A stretch of 64,000 nucleotides of DNA, taken from NCBI GenBank assembly GCA_965661005.1, contig CBFICB010000004.1:180350-244349 (forward strand). Reading direction: 5' to 3'. Source of the stretch: UBA5109 sp965661005 (GTDB lineage: Bacteria > Pseudomonadota > Gammaproteobacteria > Pseudomonadales > Pseudohongiellaceae). The notes beneath the pieces were generated by a model. That model was not told the origin of the DNA. It was given only the letters and a program-made list of their open reading frames with translations, and did no database searches. Positions 26,022-35,016 of the stretch are shown piece by piece (position 1 is the first letter of the stretch; the number at the start of each line of letters is the position of its first letter). A program made the translations under genes and the position numbers.

Positions 26022-26623
26022 TATGCTATCTCCTCTGCGGCACGTAACACAGCATTTAAGTAATGATCGTAGGCACCACAACGGCATAAATTCCCAGCCA
26101 GTGCTTGGCGAGCTTCTTCACGTGATGGATTTGGATTGCTATTGAGTAATGCGACCGACGAAATGACCTGACCAGGAGTGCAGAAACCACACTGGGGAGC
26201 CAGTTCTTCTATCATCGCTTGTTGAACAGGATGCAGCCCTCCAGCAGGACTGGCTATTCCCTCAATAGTTGTAATATTTTTACCCGTTACTCGGTGGCTT
26301 AACATAGAGCAAGAATTATTTGGCACACCATCTATTAATACGCTGCAAGCACCACATTCACCACGATCACAGCCAATTTTTGTACCGGTTAGTCCGAGCT
26401 TGTTACGTAAAGTCATCGCCAAGGTTTCATTGGGTAAGACATCAACTCTGCGGACAGTGCCATTGATGTTGAGAGAGATTAATCTTTCTACTGAACCAGG
26501 AGCAGGAGTGGTAGTTGTTTCAGAACAACCGCTTACAAACATCAGGCCGCCGGTTGATACTACCGCTCCAGAGGCGATGATACCTTTAATGAAACTTCTT
26601 CTGGATTGATTTTGAGGGCGCAT
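26021..26623 (-). CDS. Molybdenum hydroxylase [2Fe-2S] subunit with Tat motif and lipobox
   Basis: A 200-residue iron-sulfur subunit. The plant-type cluster cysteines are in CDRGECGACSVLIDG with a fourth Cys in NNSC; the second cluster is CGFCTPG plus CRCGAY. The N-terminus carries a twin-arginine motif (RRSFIKG, R8-R9), a hydrophobic stretch, then VSGC with Cys33 in lipobox position, followed by a TTTTPAPG linker. It therefore looks like a Tat-exported lipoprotein, unlike the soluble periplasmic PaoA. The ATG at 26623 is used because it places the Tat motif correctly and GGGAAAG lies upstream. It is the first gene of the operon FeS-Mo-FAD-small membrane protein. Confidence 0.88.
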   Translation of the reverse strand: MRPQNQSRRSFIKGIIASGAVVSTGGLMFVSGCSETTTTPAPGSVERLISLNINGTVRRVDVLPNETLAMTLRNKLGLTGTKIGCDRGECGACSVLIDGVPNNSCSMLSHRVTGKNITTIEGIASPAGGLHPVQQAMIEELAPQCGFCTPGQVISSVALLNSNPNPSREEARQALAGNLCRCGAYDHYLNAVLRAAEEIA

Positions 26624-26729
26624 AATTATTCTTTCCCATAAGAGCAATAAATATTAGTCGATATTATCTACATTTTTTAAATTGCTCAAGTATCTCATAA
26701 GAGACAGAGCTCAGGTGTACGGCTAACAA

Positions 26730-26751
26730 TTGAGGCAAGCAGATGCCTCAA
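26730..26751. promoter_or_regulatory. Perfect inverted repeat in the divergent molybdenum hydroxylase/cytochrome b region
   Basis: TTGAGGCA (26730-26737) and TGCCTCAA (26744-26751) are perfect 8-base arms with a 6-base spacer. It lies upstream of both divergent units and 8 bases before the -35 of the cytochrome promoter, a usual position for an activator or shared operator. The cognate regulator is unknown. Confidence 0.5.
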
Positions 26752-26759
26752 CAAAAGGT

Positions 26760-26788
26760 TTGCCTGACAAAAAACCCTTCCCTATAAT
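26760..26788 (+). promoter_or_regulatory. Putative sigma-70 promoter for the cytochrome b gene
   Basis: -35 TTGCCT (26760-26765), 17-base spacer, -10 TATAAT (26783-26788). It is 60 bases upstream of the cytochrome start codon. Confidence 0.5.
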
Positions 26789-26847
26789 CGTCAGTCGGTT
26801 AGCCACCTTATTCGTGGCAAAATTCTATTTTCAGGTGTTCCTGCTGC

Positions 26848-27453
26848 ATGAAGCAAACAAAAATAATCCGTCATCTCTTAATCGACCGATTATTTCATTG
26901 GGCCTTTGCTATTTCTATTTTAATTCTTTTATTTACTGGCTTGTTGCCAGTTTTTGGTTTCGAGGCCAGTTTGATTGTTATCCATTGGATAACTGGTATT
27001 GCACTAACATTGCTAGTGCTGATTCATATTTTCAGATCATTTTTTTGGAAGAAGCTGGGTAGTATCTGGTTTTCCCGCGCTGATGTGAGTTTGAAACACA
27101 AAAAGCATGGGAAATATTCATTAGCGCAAAAAATGATGCATCAATTTGTTTCCCTGTTAACCATTGCAGGCCTTGTTACCGGGATCATAATGATGATTCG
27201 AATTGATACCCCAATTTTTGAAAGAGATCCATACTGGCTTGAGGCAGGCATATGGGGTGTTGTTTACTCTATTCATGGTTTAGTGGCGTTATTATTTATC
27301 AGTACACTTATGCTGCATATTTATTTTTCGCTAAGACCTGAAAGCAGAATGTACTTGCGTTCTATGTTTAAAGGCTGGATAAATGAAAATGAATATAATC
27401 AAAAGCATGATCCTGAATTGTGGCCAATAAAAGATCAGCAAGAGAATAAGTAA
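26848..27453 (+). CDS. Cytochrome b561/formate-dehydrogenase-gamma-like membrane cytochrome b
   Basis: A 201-residue protein with four hydrophobic helices. Histidines are placed as haem ligands: DRLFHWAF in helix 1, VIHWITG and VLIHIF in helix 2, YSIHGLVALLF and MLHIYF in helix 4. This matches di-haem b-type cytochromes that pass electrons between periplasmic dehydrogenases and quinones. It is divergent from the molybdenum hydroxylase operon, with about 220 bases between starts that contain an inverted repeat. A role as membrane electron acceptor for that exported enzyme is a reasonable inference, not shown. No haem-binding CxxCH is present. Confidence 0.8.
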   Translation: MKQTKIIRHLLIDRLFHWAFAISILILLFTGLLPVFGFEASLIVIHWITGIALTLLVLIHIFRSFFWKKLGSIWFSRADVSLKHKKHGKYSLAQKMMHQFVSLLTIAGLVTGIIMMIRIDTPIFERDPYWLEAGIWGVVYSIHGLVALLFISTLMLHIYFSLRPESRMYLRSMFKGWINENEYNQKHDPELWPIKDQQENK

Positions 27454-27512
27454 ATTCATTGCCATTCAGTTTAAAAAAATTATTTAAACATTAAAAATCA
27501 ACAGGAAAAAAT

Positions 27513-27947
27513 ATGTCAGAGACAGCAGAAACCCGATTGCAGAATTCGATAGAAAAAATAGAATCCGCGTATGAATATATGTTGGCATATGCTGCACAAG
27601 GTAGAAAAGATGAACCTGCTGAAGGTGACGCAAGTAACACTCCTTCTATCAGAAATTTTCTCGAGAATATGCTTTGGGGGGTTGAGAACATAACCGAAGG
27701 TTTTTCTGAATTGGCTCAATCCTTAAGTGATGAGACATCTGTAGAGGAGTCTTTTGAAAATTTTAAAGTTGTTCTTGCCAGAGATGCTGAATCAGCCGCA
27801 GCGGTAGTAGCGATGGCACTTAAAGTGCCTTCACTTAGTTCGCAACTTATAGATAATTTGAATGCGTCTACCCATCTTCGTTGCCTACTAACAGATATTT
27901 TTCTATTCGATGAAGTGCTTAGAATTCATCAGCAAAAACGCTCTTGA
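27513..27947 (+). CDS. Hypothetical protein, 144 residues
   Basis: Not recognised. It is an acidic, mostly helical soluble protein: MSETAETRLQNSIEKIESAYEYM at the start, a central NFLENMLWGVENITEGFSELAQSL helix, and no signal peptide or membrane span. AGGAA lies about 6 bases upstream of the ATG, which supports it as a real gene. It starts 59 bases after the cytochrome b gene on the same strand and could be co-transcribed. A weak stem (AAAACCTTT 27960-27968 / AAAGGTTTT 27982-27990) follows. No function is proposed. Confidence 0.6.
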   Translation: MSETAETRLQNSIEKIESAYEYMLAYAAQGRKDEPAEGDASNTPSIRNFLENMLWGVENITEGFSELAQSLSDETSVEESFENFKVVLARDAESAAAVVAMALKVPSLSSQLIDNLNASTHLRCLLTDIFLFDEVLRIHQQKRS

Positions 27948-27970
27948 AAAATTTCAGTTAAAACCTTTGT

Positions 27971-29164
27971 TTAAAGACGATAAAGGTTTTCATGGATAGG
28001 GAACAAATATTTTATATCAAAGATAATACTATGGCTTTTGCCAAACTTTCTTATCTGATCAATTCCTAAACTTCGAAAATCATCGTGAGCAACTGCCAGA
28101 ATAATAGCGTCATACTTGTTGATATGAGGCTGCTCTAACATTGAAATAGCATATTCCTGTTTAGCCAGGTCTGGTTCTATCTAGGGATCATATACATCAG
28201 TATTTACATGGTAAGTATCTAGCGTATTGAGAATATCAATGACTTTAGTGTTGCGCAGGTCTGTGCAGTTTTCTTTGAAGCTAAGTCCCATTATTAGGAC
28301 ATTTGCGTCAACCACATTGATCTTTTCCTGTGTCATTTTTTTTACCAGTCGATCAGCGATATAACTTCCCATACCATCATTTATTCTGCGTCCAGCCAGT
28401 ATGACCTCAGGTCGATAGCCCAGGGATTCGGCCTTGTAGGTTAGATAATAAGGGTCGACTCCTATGCAGTGACCACCCACCAGGCCTGGCCGAAAAGGTA
28501 AAAAGTTCCATTTGGTACCTGCAGCATTCAAGACTTCTTCCGTATCAATGCCGACTTTATGGAAAATAATACAAAGCTCATTGATTAGTGCAATATTCAG
28601 ATCTCTTTGAGTGTTTTCAATCACCTTGGCAGCTTCAATATTTGAGCCTGAGGTGATTTTTTGTATCGTTGTTAAACGATGAACTTTATCACCTGGATTA
28701 ATTCTCTCAGGGCTATAACCCAGAAATAGATTTTCATTTAGCTTTAAGCCTGAAATTTTTTCCAGAATAGGAACGCAGACTTCTTCACTGGCTCCTGGGT
28801 AAACAGTCGATTCATAAATAACAAGATCGCCTGCTTTTAAATAAGGAGCAATGGTTTCACTCGCCTTCTGTAAAGGTTCAAGTAAGGGGCGTTTATGATG
28901 ATCAACGGGGGTGGGTACAGTGACAATGAATACATTGTAATCTATCAGCTCAGAAGCAGTACTAGAATATTGAGCATATTTAGCTTCTGTCAGTTCTTCA
29001 GTACTAAGCTGAAGTGTGTTGTCATGCTGCTGCTTAAGTGTGTTAATTCGTTCGGAGTTTAAGTCAAATCCAAGAGTAGGGTAGTGTTTGCCAAATTCTA
29101 CTAACAGCGGTAAACCGACATAACCTAGTCCGACGACAGCTATTTTGATATTTTCAATATCCAC
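27971..29164 (-). pseudogene. UDP-sugar dehydrogenase (VipA/TviB/WbpO-like) with in-frame TAG
   Basis: A nucleotide-sugar 6-dehydrogenase frame of 397 codons. It has an NAD-binding Rossmann start (VVGLGYVGLPLLVEFG), the ESTVYPGASEE segment and GLVGGHCIGVDPYYLTYKAE carrying the catalytic cysteine, the subfamily pattern of UDP-GlcNAc/GalNAc dehydrogenases for capsule or O-antigen. A TAG at 28181-28183 interrupts after VYDP, where relatives have Trp (DPW), so one TGG-to-TAG change explains it. The remaining C-terminal 69 codons (IEPDLAKQEYAI onwards) stay open and family-like. It stands alone with no polysaccharide cluster around it. Confidence 0.82.
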
Positions 29165-29281
29165 AGATTCTCTTCCTAAAAAGCTTCTGCATTATAGACG
29201 CGACTTGCCCTGAAATAATAGCTAGTAGACCTAAAGCCCATGATATACTTCACACTTTTAAATGCCTAGGTTGGGTGAGCT

Positions 29282-30181
29282 ATGTCAGAATTTTCTAGTA
29301 TTGGTTTAGTTGGTAGGCAAGATAATGCCAACATTACCGATTCATTGAATTCACTTGCTGATTTTCTTTTACAGCGGCAGGGCCTAAAAGTTGTTGTTGA
29401 TCAGGCTATTTCGGAATTTATGAAAGGGCACAGTGCTGTCGCTGACATGCTGATCGTACCTCAAGATGACCTTCATTTGCATTGTGATCTGGTGATTGTT
29501 GTTGGTGGTGATGGCAGCATGTTAAAAGTCGCTAATAGCTTGGCTGACCAGAATCTGCCCGTAGTTGGTATTAACCGTGGAAGATTAGGTTTTTTAACGG
29601 ATATAAGCCCTGAAGAATTTGAGCAGGTACTAGGCCAGGTGCTGGATGGTAAATACAAGGAAGAAACACGCTTTTTGTTAAATGTATGTATTGAAAGAGA
29701 CGGTAAACAAGAAGACATTGGTTGTGCTCTGAATGATGTGGTTCTGCATCCAGGTATTGCCGCTCAAATGATTGAATTTTCCTTATTCATTGATGATGAG
29801 TTTGTCTATCAACAAGCATCAGATGGTTTAATTATTGCTACACCTACCGGCTCTACTGCCTACTCTATGTCAGCTGGTGGGCCAATTATGCATCCAAAAC
29901 TGGACGCTGTAGTGCTAGTGCCAATGTATCCGCATTCGTTGAGTAGTCGCCCTGTTGTCATTGATGGCCAGAGTGAAGTCAAAATAGTAGTAGGTGACAG
30001 GCACAACATGATGCCTCAAGTTAGTTGTGATGGCTCAGTTGAATATACTGCCGAAGCAGGTGACCAGATTCATGTCAGCAAGAAAGCGGAAAAGTTACGT
30101 TTGTTGCACCCAATAGAATATAACTATTACGCAACATGTCGAAGTAAACTGGGCTGGTCACACAGGCCTGGATCGTCCTGA
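29282..30181 (+). CDS. nadK: NAD kinase
   Basis: A 299-residue enzyme phosphorylating NAD to NADP. It contains VIVVGGDGSMLKVAN (GGDG catalytic motif, about residue 72), GINRGRLGFLTD, NDVVLHPG and TPTGSTAYSMSAGGPI, in the family order. The GGDG is followed by Ser rather than the more common Thr, a conservative change. It is followed after 9 bases by the rhomboid gene, probably one transcript. Confidence 0.95.
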   Translation: MSEFSSIGLVGRQDNANITDSLNSLADFLLQRQGLKVVVDQAISEFMKGHSAVADMLIVPQDDLHLHCDLVIVVGGDGSMLKVANSLADQNLPVVGINRGRLGFLTDISPEEFEQVLGQVLDGKYKEETRFLLNVCIERDGKQEDIGCALNDVVLHPGIAAQMIEFSLFIDDEFVYQQASDGLIIATPTGSTAYSMSAGGPIMHPKLDAVVLVPMYPHSLSSRPVVIDGQSEVKIVVGDRHNMMPQVSCDGSVEYTAEAGDQIHVSKKAEKLRLLHPIEYNYYATCRSKLGWSHRPGSS

Positions 30182-30190
30182 GGCTGATTG

Positions 30191-31069
30191 ATGTTCAAAG
30201 CCCTCGAGGTCCCCACAGGTGAGAATCTCACTCAATTTAGTCGTCTGCTTTGGCAGCAAAGTATATCTCACCGTATTTATCATGAAGATCAAATACAAAT
30301 AGTCGCAGTCGCTAAGCCGGAAGATATTTCAATAGCCTTTACTTTATATGGGCAATGGCAAGCAGGTGACATAGAGCCAGCAGAAGAAGATTCTTCTGGT
30401 ATTAATCGCTACCTCAACCCACTTAAAGCTGTAGAGCAATTGATGCAGGCCTTGTTGCGCTATCCTGTTACTATTGCATTGATAATACTATGTTGTTTGA
30501 TGGCTGTTATAGCCCCTTTGGATACACTGTCAGATACCGTGCGCTTATTTTTATATCCAGATTTTGCTTATGGCACCAGAACAATAAATTTAGGCTTCGT
30601 CATGTCGAATTTAAGTCTTCGCCAGCTTTTGAACATGATTTCACCGATGATTCTGCATGCTGGAGTTTTGCATTTTGCTTTTAATATGCTTTGGCTCTGG
30701 GAGTTTGGTCGACGAATTGAAACCCGGCAAGCGAGCTGGGCTATGTTGGTATTAATAATTGTTTTGGCCTTGATATCCAATACCGCTCAATATCTATATG
30801 GTGGCAGTATTTATTTTGGGGGTATGTCTGGCGTGGTGTATGGACTATTTGCCTATATTTGGATGTGGCAATTGTTTGATCCTGCTAAAGGCTTGGGACT
30901 GCCAGGCAATTTGGTGTTTTTCATGCTCCTGGCTTTAATCATTTTAACTACGATGGGTTTGGAGGGTATTGCCGATACTGCTCATGTGGCAGGCTTATTG
31001 TGTGGCGTCGTTTATGGTGCAGTTGTGGCGACTATCAGCAGAATACAGCGCGCAGTTAATAATGCGTAG
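30191..31069 (+). CDS. Rhomboid family intramembrane serine protease
   Basis: A 292-residue inner-membrane protein with an N-terminal cytoplasmic domain of about 85 residues (as in GlpG) and six predicted membrane helices. The catalytic Ser is in FGGMSGVVYG and the His in TAHVAGLLCG; HAGVLHFAFNMLWLWEFG supplies the conserved His/Asn of helix 2. It is similar in build to E. coli GlpG, though I do not assign the symbol. The ATG at 30191 is used instead of a TTG one codon earlier. Downstream are yeaC-like and DUF2797 genes in the same direction. Confidence 0.9.
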   Translation: MFKALEVPTGENLTQFSRLLWQQSISHRIYHEDQIQIVAVAKPEDISIAFTLYGQWQAGDIEPAEEDSSGINRYLNPLKAVEQLMQALLRYPVTIALIILCCLMAVIAPLDTLSDTVRLFLYPDFAYGTRTINLGFVMSNLSLRQLLNMISPMILHAGVLHFAFNMLWLWEFGRRIETRQASWAMLVLIIVLALISNTAQYLYGGSIYFGGMSGVVYGLFAYIWMWQLFDPAKGLGLPGNLVFFMLLALIILTTMGLEGIADTAHVAGLLCGVVYGAVVATISRIQRAVNNA

Positions 31070-31119
31070 TTTTCAATTAAATATACAACTAAATACAGTA
31101 AAACAATGAGTTTCAAGAA

Positions 31120-31359
31120 ATGAATGATACGCCTGACAGTTTTGCAGAATTATTGTCTTCCATTACGCCTGAAGTTCACAGCAAGTTAAAGCAAGCAATT
31201 GAGCTTGGGCGCTGGGAAAATGGTGAGCGTCTCAGTAAAGAGCAGGTTGAGCTTTGCATGCAGGCTGTTATTGCCTATGACGAAATTCATTTAAGTGAAG
31301 AAGAGAAGGTTGGCTATATTGACCGGAGTAAATTACAAAATAAAAAGAAGGGGCATTAA
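31120..31359 (+). CDS. DUF1315 (YeaC-like) protein
   Basis: A 79-residue soluble protein matching the YeaC/DUF1315 family by its length and the segments LSSITPEVHSKLKQAIELGRW, GERLSKEQVELCMQAVIAYD and EKVGYIDR. Function is unknown in the family. Its stop overlaps the start of the DUF2797 gene by one base (TAATG), showing translational coupling. Confidence 0.85.
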   Translation: MNDTPDSFAELLSSITPEVHSKLKQAIELGRWENGERLSKEQVELCMQAVIAYDEIHLSEEEKVGYIDRSKLQNKKKGH

Positions 31360-32186
31360 TGACAATTAATGTAAGTGGCAATATAAAAAAGATGCAGGCG
31401 CGTCTGAATGATCCCGTGACATATAGCCTGGTTTTTAATAGTGAAGTTGTCTCAATGAATGAGCTTATCGGTAAAAAAATAAGTCTCGAATTTTCAGGAA
31501 AAATTAATTGTGTTCACTGTGGACGCAATACCAACAAAAGTTTTAATCAGGGTTATTGTTATCCTTGTTTCCAAAAATTAGCTCAGTGCGATACTTGCAT
31601 TATGTCACCGGAAAAATGCCATTATGAAAGTGGTACCTGTAGAGAACCCTTATGGGGAGAAGAGTTCTGTATGCAGGATCATATCGTTTATCTTGCGAAT
31701 TCTTCCGGTATAAAAGTGGGCATTACTCGAGCCTCTCAAATTCCAACCCGCTGGTTGGATCAAGGAGCAATTCAGGCTTTGCCTGTTTTTAGGGTGAGGA
31801 CCAGGCAGCAATCAGGATTTCTCGAAATGCTATTTAAACAACACATCAGTGATAAAACCAATTGGCGCACCATGTTGAAAGGCGAAACAGAAGAGCTGGA
31901 CTTGGAAAGTCAAAGCAAGCAATTGCTTGAGGAATGTGCTGAAGATATTAAGGGTTTACAAGATCGCTTTGGTATTCATGCTATAAGTGTTTTAACGGGA
32001 ATGCACACAACCTTTATTGATTACCCGGTGGAGAACTATCCCAGCACGATCAGTTCATTGAGTTTTGATAAAGAGCCAAAAATCGAAGGAGTATTACAAG
32101 GCATAAAAGGTCAGTATTTGTTATTAGATATTGGTGTCCTTAATGTACGCAAATTTGGTGGTTACGAAATTAGCTTAAACGCTTAA
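31359..32186 (+). CDS. DUF2797 cysteine-rich protein
   Basis: A 275-residue protein matching DUF2797. It has a zinc-ribbon-like start (CVHCGRN...CYPCFQKLAQCDTC) with further Cys in MSPEKCHYE and GTCREP, then HIVYLANSSGIKVGITRASQIPTRWLDQGA, which looks like a GIY-YIG-type strand pair (YLAN/VGIT) though no nuclease activity is known. No signal peptide. Translationally coupled to the DUF1315 gene. A 10-base tandem duplication (AATTGTTAGT, 32195-32214) lies between it and pepN. Confidence 0.8.
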   Translation: MTINVSGNIKKMQARLNDPVTYSLVFNSEVVSMNELIGKKISLEFSGKINCVHCGRNTNKSFNQGYCYPCFQKLAQCDTCIMSPEKCHYESGTCREPLWGEEFCMQDHIVYLANSSGIKVGITRASQIPTRWLDQGAIQALPVFRVRTRQQSGFLEMLFKQHISDKTNWRTMLKGETEELDLESQSKQLLEECAEDIKGLQDRFGIHAISVLTGMHTTFIDYPVENYPSTISSLSFDKEPKIEGVLQGIKGQYLLLDIGVLNVRKFGGYEISLNA

Positions 32187-32237
32187 TTCCAATTAATTGT
32201 TAGTAATTGTTAGTAATAAAAGGTTAAAAAATACAGC

Positions 32238-34964
32238 ATGAAAGAAGCACAAGCTCGAAGTATTTATTTAAAAGATTATAAAGTTCCTGATTTTTTTATC
32301 GATAAAATATTTTTAGATGTCAGTCTTTACGAGGAAGAAACTATAGTGACTTCTCGACTAGGTGTTCGTAGAAATCCTGAGTCATTGGATCGTTCTGCTT
32401 CACTAGTACTGAATGGCGAAGAATTAAACTTACTTGAATTACGCCTGCAGGATAATGAGCTATCTGGAACAGAATATGAGCTAAATGATAAAAGCCTTAC
32501 TATTCCCAAGGTGCCAGATGTATTTGAATTAGAGAGTGTCGTTAGCATTAAGCCACAAGAAAATACCAGTCTGGAAGGTTTGTACAAATCAAGTAATAAG
32601 TTTTGTACGCAATGTGAAGCTGAAGGTTTCAGAAAAATTACCTGGTTCTTAGATAGGCCCGATGTCTTGGCAAGCTTTACTACCCGTATTGAAGCCGATA
32701 GAAAGCGTTATCCCATACTTTTGTCCAATGGAAATAAAATTGATTCAGGCTCTTGTACAGAGGCTGATAAAGAAGGTCGGCATTGGGTAATTTGGCAAGA
32801 TCCATTTTTAAAGCCTTCCTATTTGTTTGCCTTGGTGGCGGGTAATTTATTTCCTGTGGACGATAGTTTTACAACATGCTCTGGACGGGATGTTGCCTTG
32901 CAGGTTTTTGTGGAAGAAAAAGATCTGGATAAATGTGACTTTGCATTAAGGTCTTTGAAAAAAGCCATGCGCTGGGATGAAGAAGTGTATGGTCGTGAAT
33001 ATGATCTGGATATATTTATGATCGTGGCTGTTGATGATTTCAATATGGGCGCAATGGAAAATAAAGGCTTAAATATTTTTAATACCTCCTGTGTGCTAGC
33101 CAAACCAGAAACTTCGACAGATTTTTCTTTCCAACGAATCGAGGCCATAGTCGCTCATGAATATTTTCATAACTGGTCAGGTAATAGGGTTACGTGCCGT
33201 GACTGGTTTCAATTAAGCCTTAAAGAGGGCTTCACTGTTTATCGGGACGCTGAATTTTCTTCTGATATGGGCTCTAGGGCGGTAAAACGTATTGATGATG
33301 TCAATTTCCTGCGAACGGTTCAGTTTGCTGAAGATGCAGGGCCCATGGCACATTCTGTTCGACCAGAGTCCTACATGGAGATTTCTAATTTTTATACCGT
33401 AACAATTTATGAAAAAGGCGCTGAGGTCGTTCGTATGATTGCGAATTTATTAGGCCCCCAACTTTTTCGTCAAGGCACTGACCTTTATTTTGAAAAATTT
33501 GATGGTATGGCGGTTACAACTGAAGACTTTGTAGCGACCATGGAAGAGGTAAGCGGCTATGATTTGACGCAATTTAGACGCTGGTATTCTCAGGCGGGAA
33601 CACCAGTTTTGAATATAAAAGGTTCTTACGACGAAGCTAAAAAGACTTATACATTGAGTGTTGAACAGAGTTGTCCTGCAAGTCCCGGTCAGGCTCAAAA
33701 ACACACTTTCTATATCCCTTTCGCTATTGCTTTACTTGACGGTCAGGGCAACTCTATGAAACTTCAGCTTGAAGGAGAGGAGAGCCCTAAGGGCTATGGT
33801 GATCGTACTGAACATGAACAGAGCATGGTGTTGGCTGTCACCGAACAACAACAAAATTTTGTGTTCACTGCTGTCACAGAGCAGCCTGTTCCCTCATTAT
33901 TAAGAGGCTTTTCTGCGCCTGTGAAAATGCATTATGAATATTCTCGTGATGAGCTCATGTTTTTGATAGCTCATGATTCTGATGGTTTTGTGCGCTGGGA
34001 AGCAGCACAGCAATTAGGTTTGCAGATTATTAATGACCTGTTGTTGCAGAGAAGTCTAAACAAAGAGTTTGAGCTTGATCAACGCTTGATACAAGCCTTT
34101 GAAGCGGTACTGGATATTGCGCTTGAAGCAGATGAGGGGGGCGACTTAAAGCCCGATTTTGCGGTACTGGCACGACTATTAGTACTGCCTTCGGAGGCTT
34201 ATATTGGTGAGCTATCTCTAGAAGTTGATATCGATGGTATACATGAAGTTCGAGAGTATTTACGTAAAGAGCTAGCGAATAATTTAGAAAATAAATTTTC
34301 CCAGGTTTATCAAAAGTTACGCAGTGACAAAGCTTATCAAGTTGAAGCTGAAGACATTGCGCAGCGAGCTATGAAAAATACTGTTTTAAATTATCTTGTC
34401 CTATTGGATGATGAAAAAATTGAACGGTGTTATGAGCAGTACCAAGCAGCCAATAACATGACGGATCAAAGCTCCGCTTTACGCGCTCTGCTTTCTGCGG
34501 AAAGCTCACGTGCAATAGAGTTGAAAGAGATAGTATTTGCTGAATTCTATGAGCGCTGGAAGCACGAACCTCTGGTTATTGAACAATGGCTAAGCATGCA
34601 GGCAGGCTTATCTAAAAAAGATAATTTATCTGAAGTGCTGAAACTGACCCAACATGAAAGTTTTGATATTAAAAACCCAAATAAAGTCCGTTCAGTGATA
34701 GGTGCGTTCTGCCATCAAAATCTGGTTGGCTTTCATCATGAGTCAGGTTCGGGTTATCAATTTTTGGCTGACAATGTCATCACTTTAAATAAAATAAATC
34801 CGCAAATTGCATCTAGACTGTTAACACCACTAACTCATTGGAGAAAGCAGCAAGCATATAGGCAAGAGCTAATGCGGGCGCAACTGCAAAGAATATTGGC
34901 TGTCGAAAGTTTATCTAAAGATGTTTATGAAGTGGTCTCAAAAAGTTTAGAGTCCACGGAGTGA
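32238..34964 (+). CDS. pepN: Aminopeptidase N (M1 family)
   Basis: A 908-residue cytoplasmic zinc aminopeptidase. The exopeptidase motif GAMENKGLNIFN and the zinc motif HEYFHNWSGNRVTCRDWFQLSLKEG (HEXXH plus downstream Glu) are intact. The C-terminal helical domains (about residues 540-908) are complete and the length is close to the roughly 870 residues of E. coli PepN. It is a single-gene unit with its own terminator at 34970-34992. Confidence 0.95.
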   Translation: MKEAQARSIYLKDYKVPDFFIDKIFLDVSLYEEETIVTSRLGVRRNPESLDRSASLVLNGEELNLLELRLQDNELSGTEYELNDKSLTIPKVPDVFELESVVSIKPQENTSLEGLYKSSNKFCTQCEAEGFRKITWFLDRPDVLASFTTRIEADRKRYPILLSNGNKIDSGSCTEADKEGRHWVIWQDPFLKPSYLFALVAGNLFPVDDSFTTCSGRDVALQVFVEEKDLDKCDFALRSLKKAMRWDEEVYGREYDLDIFMIVAVDDFNMGAMENKGLNIFNTSCVLAKPETSTDFSFQRIEAIVAHEYFHNWSGNRVTCRDWFQLSLKEGFTVYRDAEFSSDMGSRAVKRIDDVNFLRTVQFAEDAGPMAHSVRPESYMEISNFYTVTIYEKGAEVVRMIANLLGPQLFRQGTDLYFEKFDGMAVTTEDFVATMEEVSGYDLTQFRRWYSQAGTPVLNIKGSYDEAKKTYTLSVEQSCPASPGQAQKHTFYIPFAIALLDGQGNSMKLQLEGEESPKGYGDRTEHEQSMVLAVTEQQQNFVFTAVTEQPVPSLLRGFSAPVKMHYEYSRDELMFLIAHDSDGFVRWEAAQQLGLQIINDLLLQRSLNKEFELDQRLIQAFEAVLDIALEADEGGDLKPDFAVLARLLVLPSEAYIGELSLEVDIDGIHEVREYLRKELANNLENKFSQVYQKLRSDKAYQVEAEDIAQRAMKNTVLNYLVLLDDEKIERCYEQYQAANNMTDQSSALRALLSAESSRAIELKEIVFAEFYERWKHEPLVIEQWLSMQAGLSKKDNLSEVLKLTQHESFDIKNPNKVRSVIGAFCHQNLVGFHHESGSGYQFLADNVITLNKINPQIASRLLTPLTHWRKQQAYRQELMRAQLQRILAVESLSKDVYEVVSKSLESTE

Positions 34965-34969
34965 TAAGA

Positions 34970-34992
34970 CCTTCAAGGTGAAGGCTTTTTTT
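34970..34992 (+). terminator. Rho-independent terminator after pepN
   Basis: Stem CCTTCA (34970-34975) / TGAAGG (34979-34984) with an AGG loop, then C and seven T (34986-34992). It starts 5 bases after the pepN stop. Confidence 0.7.
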
Positions 34993-35016
34993 GCGGGCTT
35001 CTCCCTTAGTGCTGTT

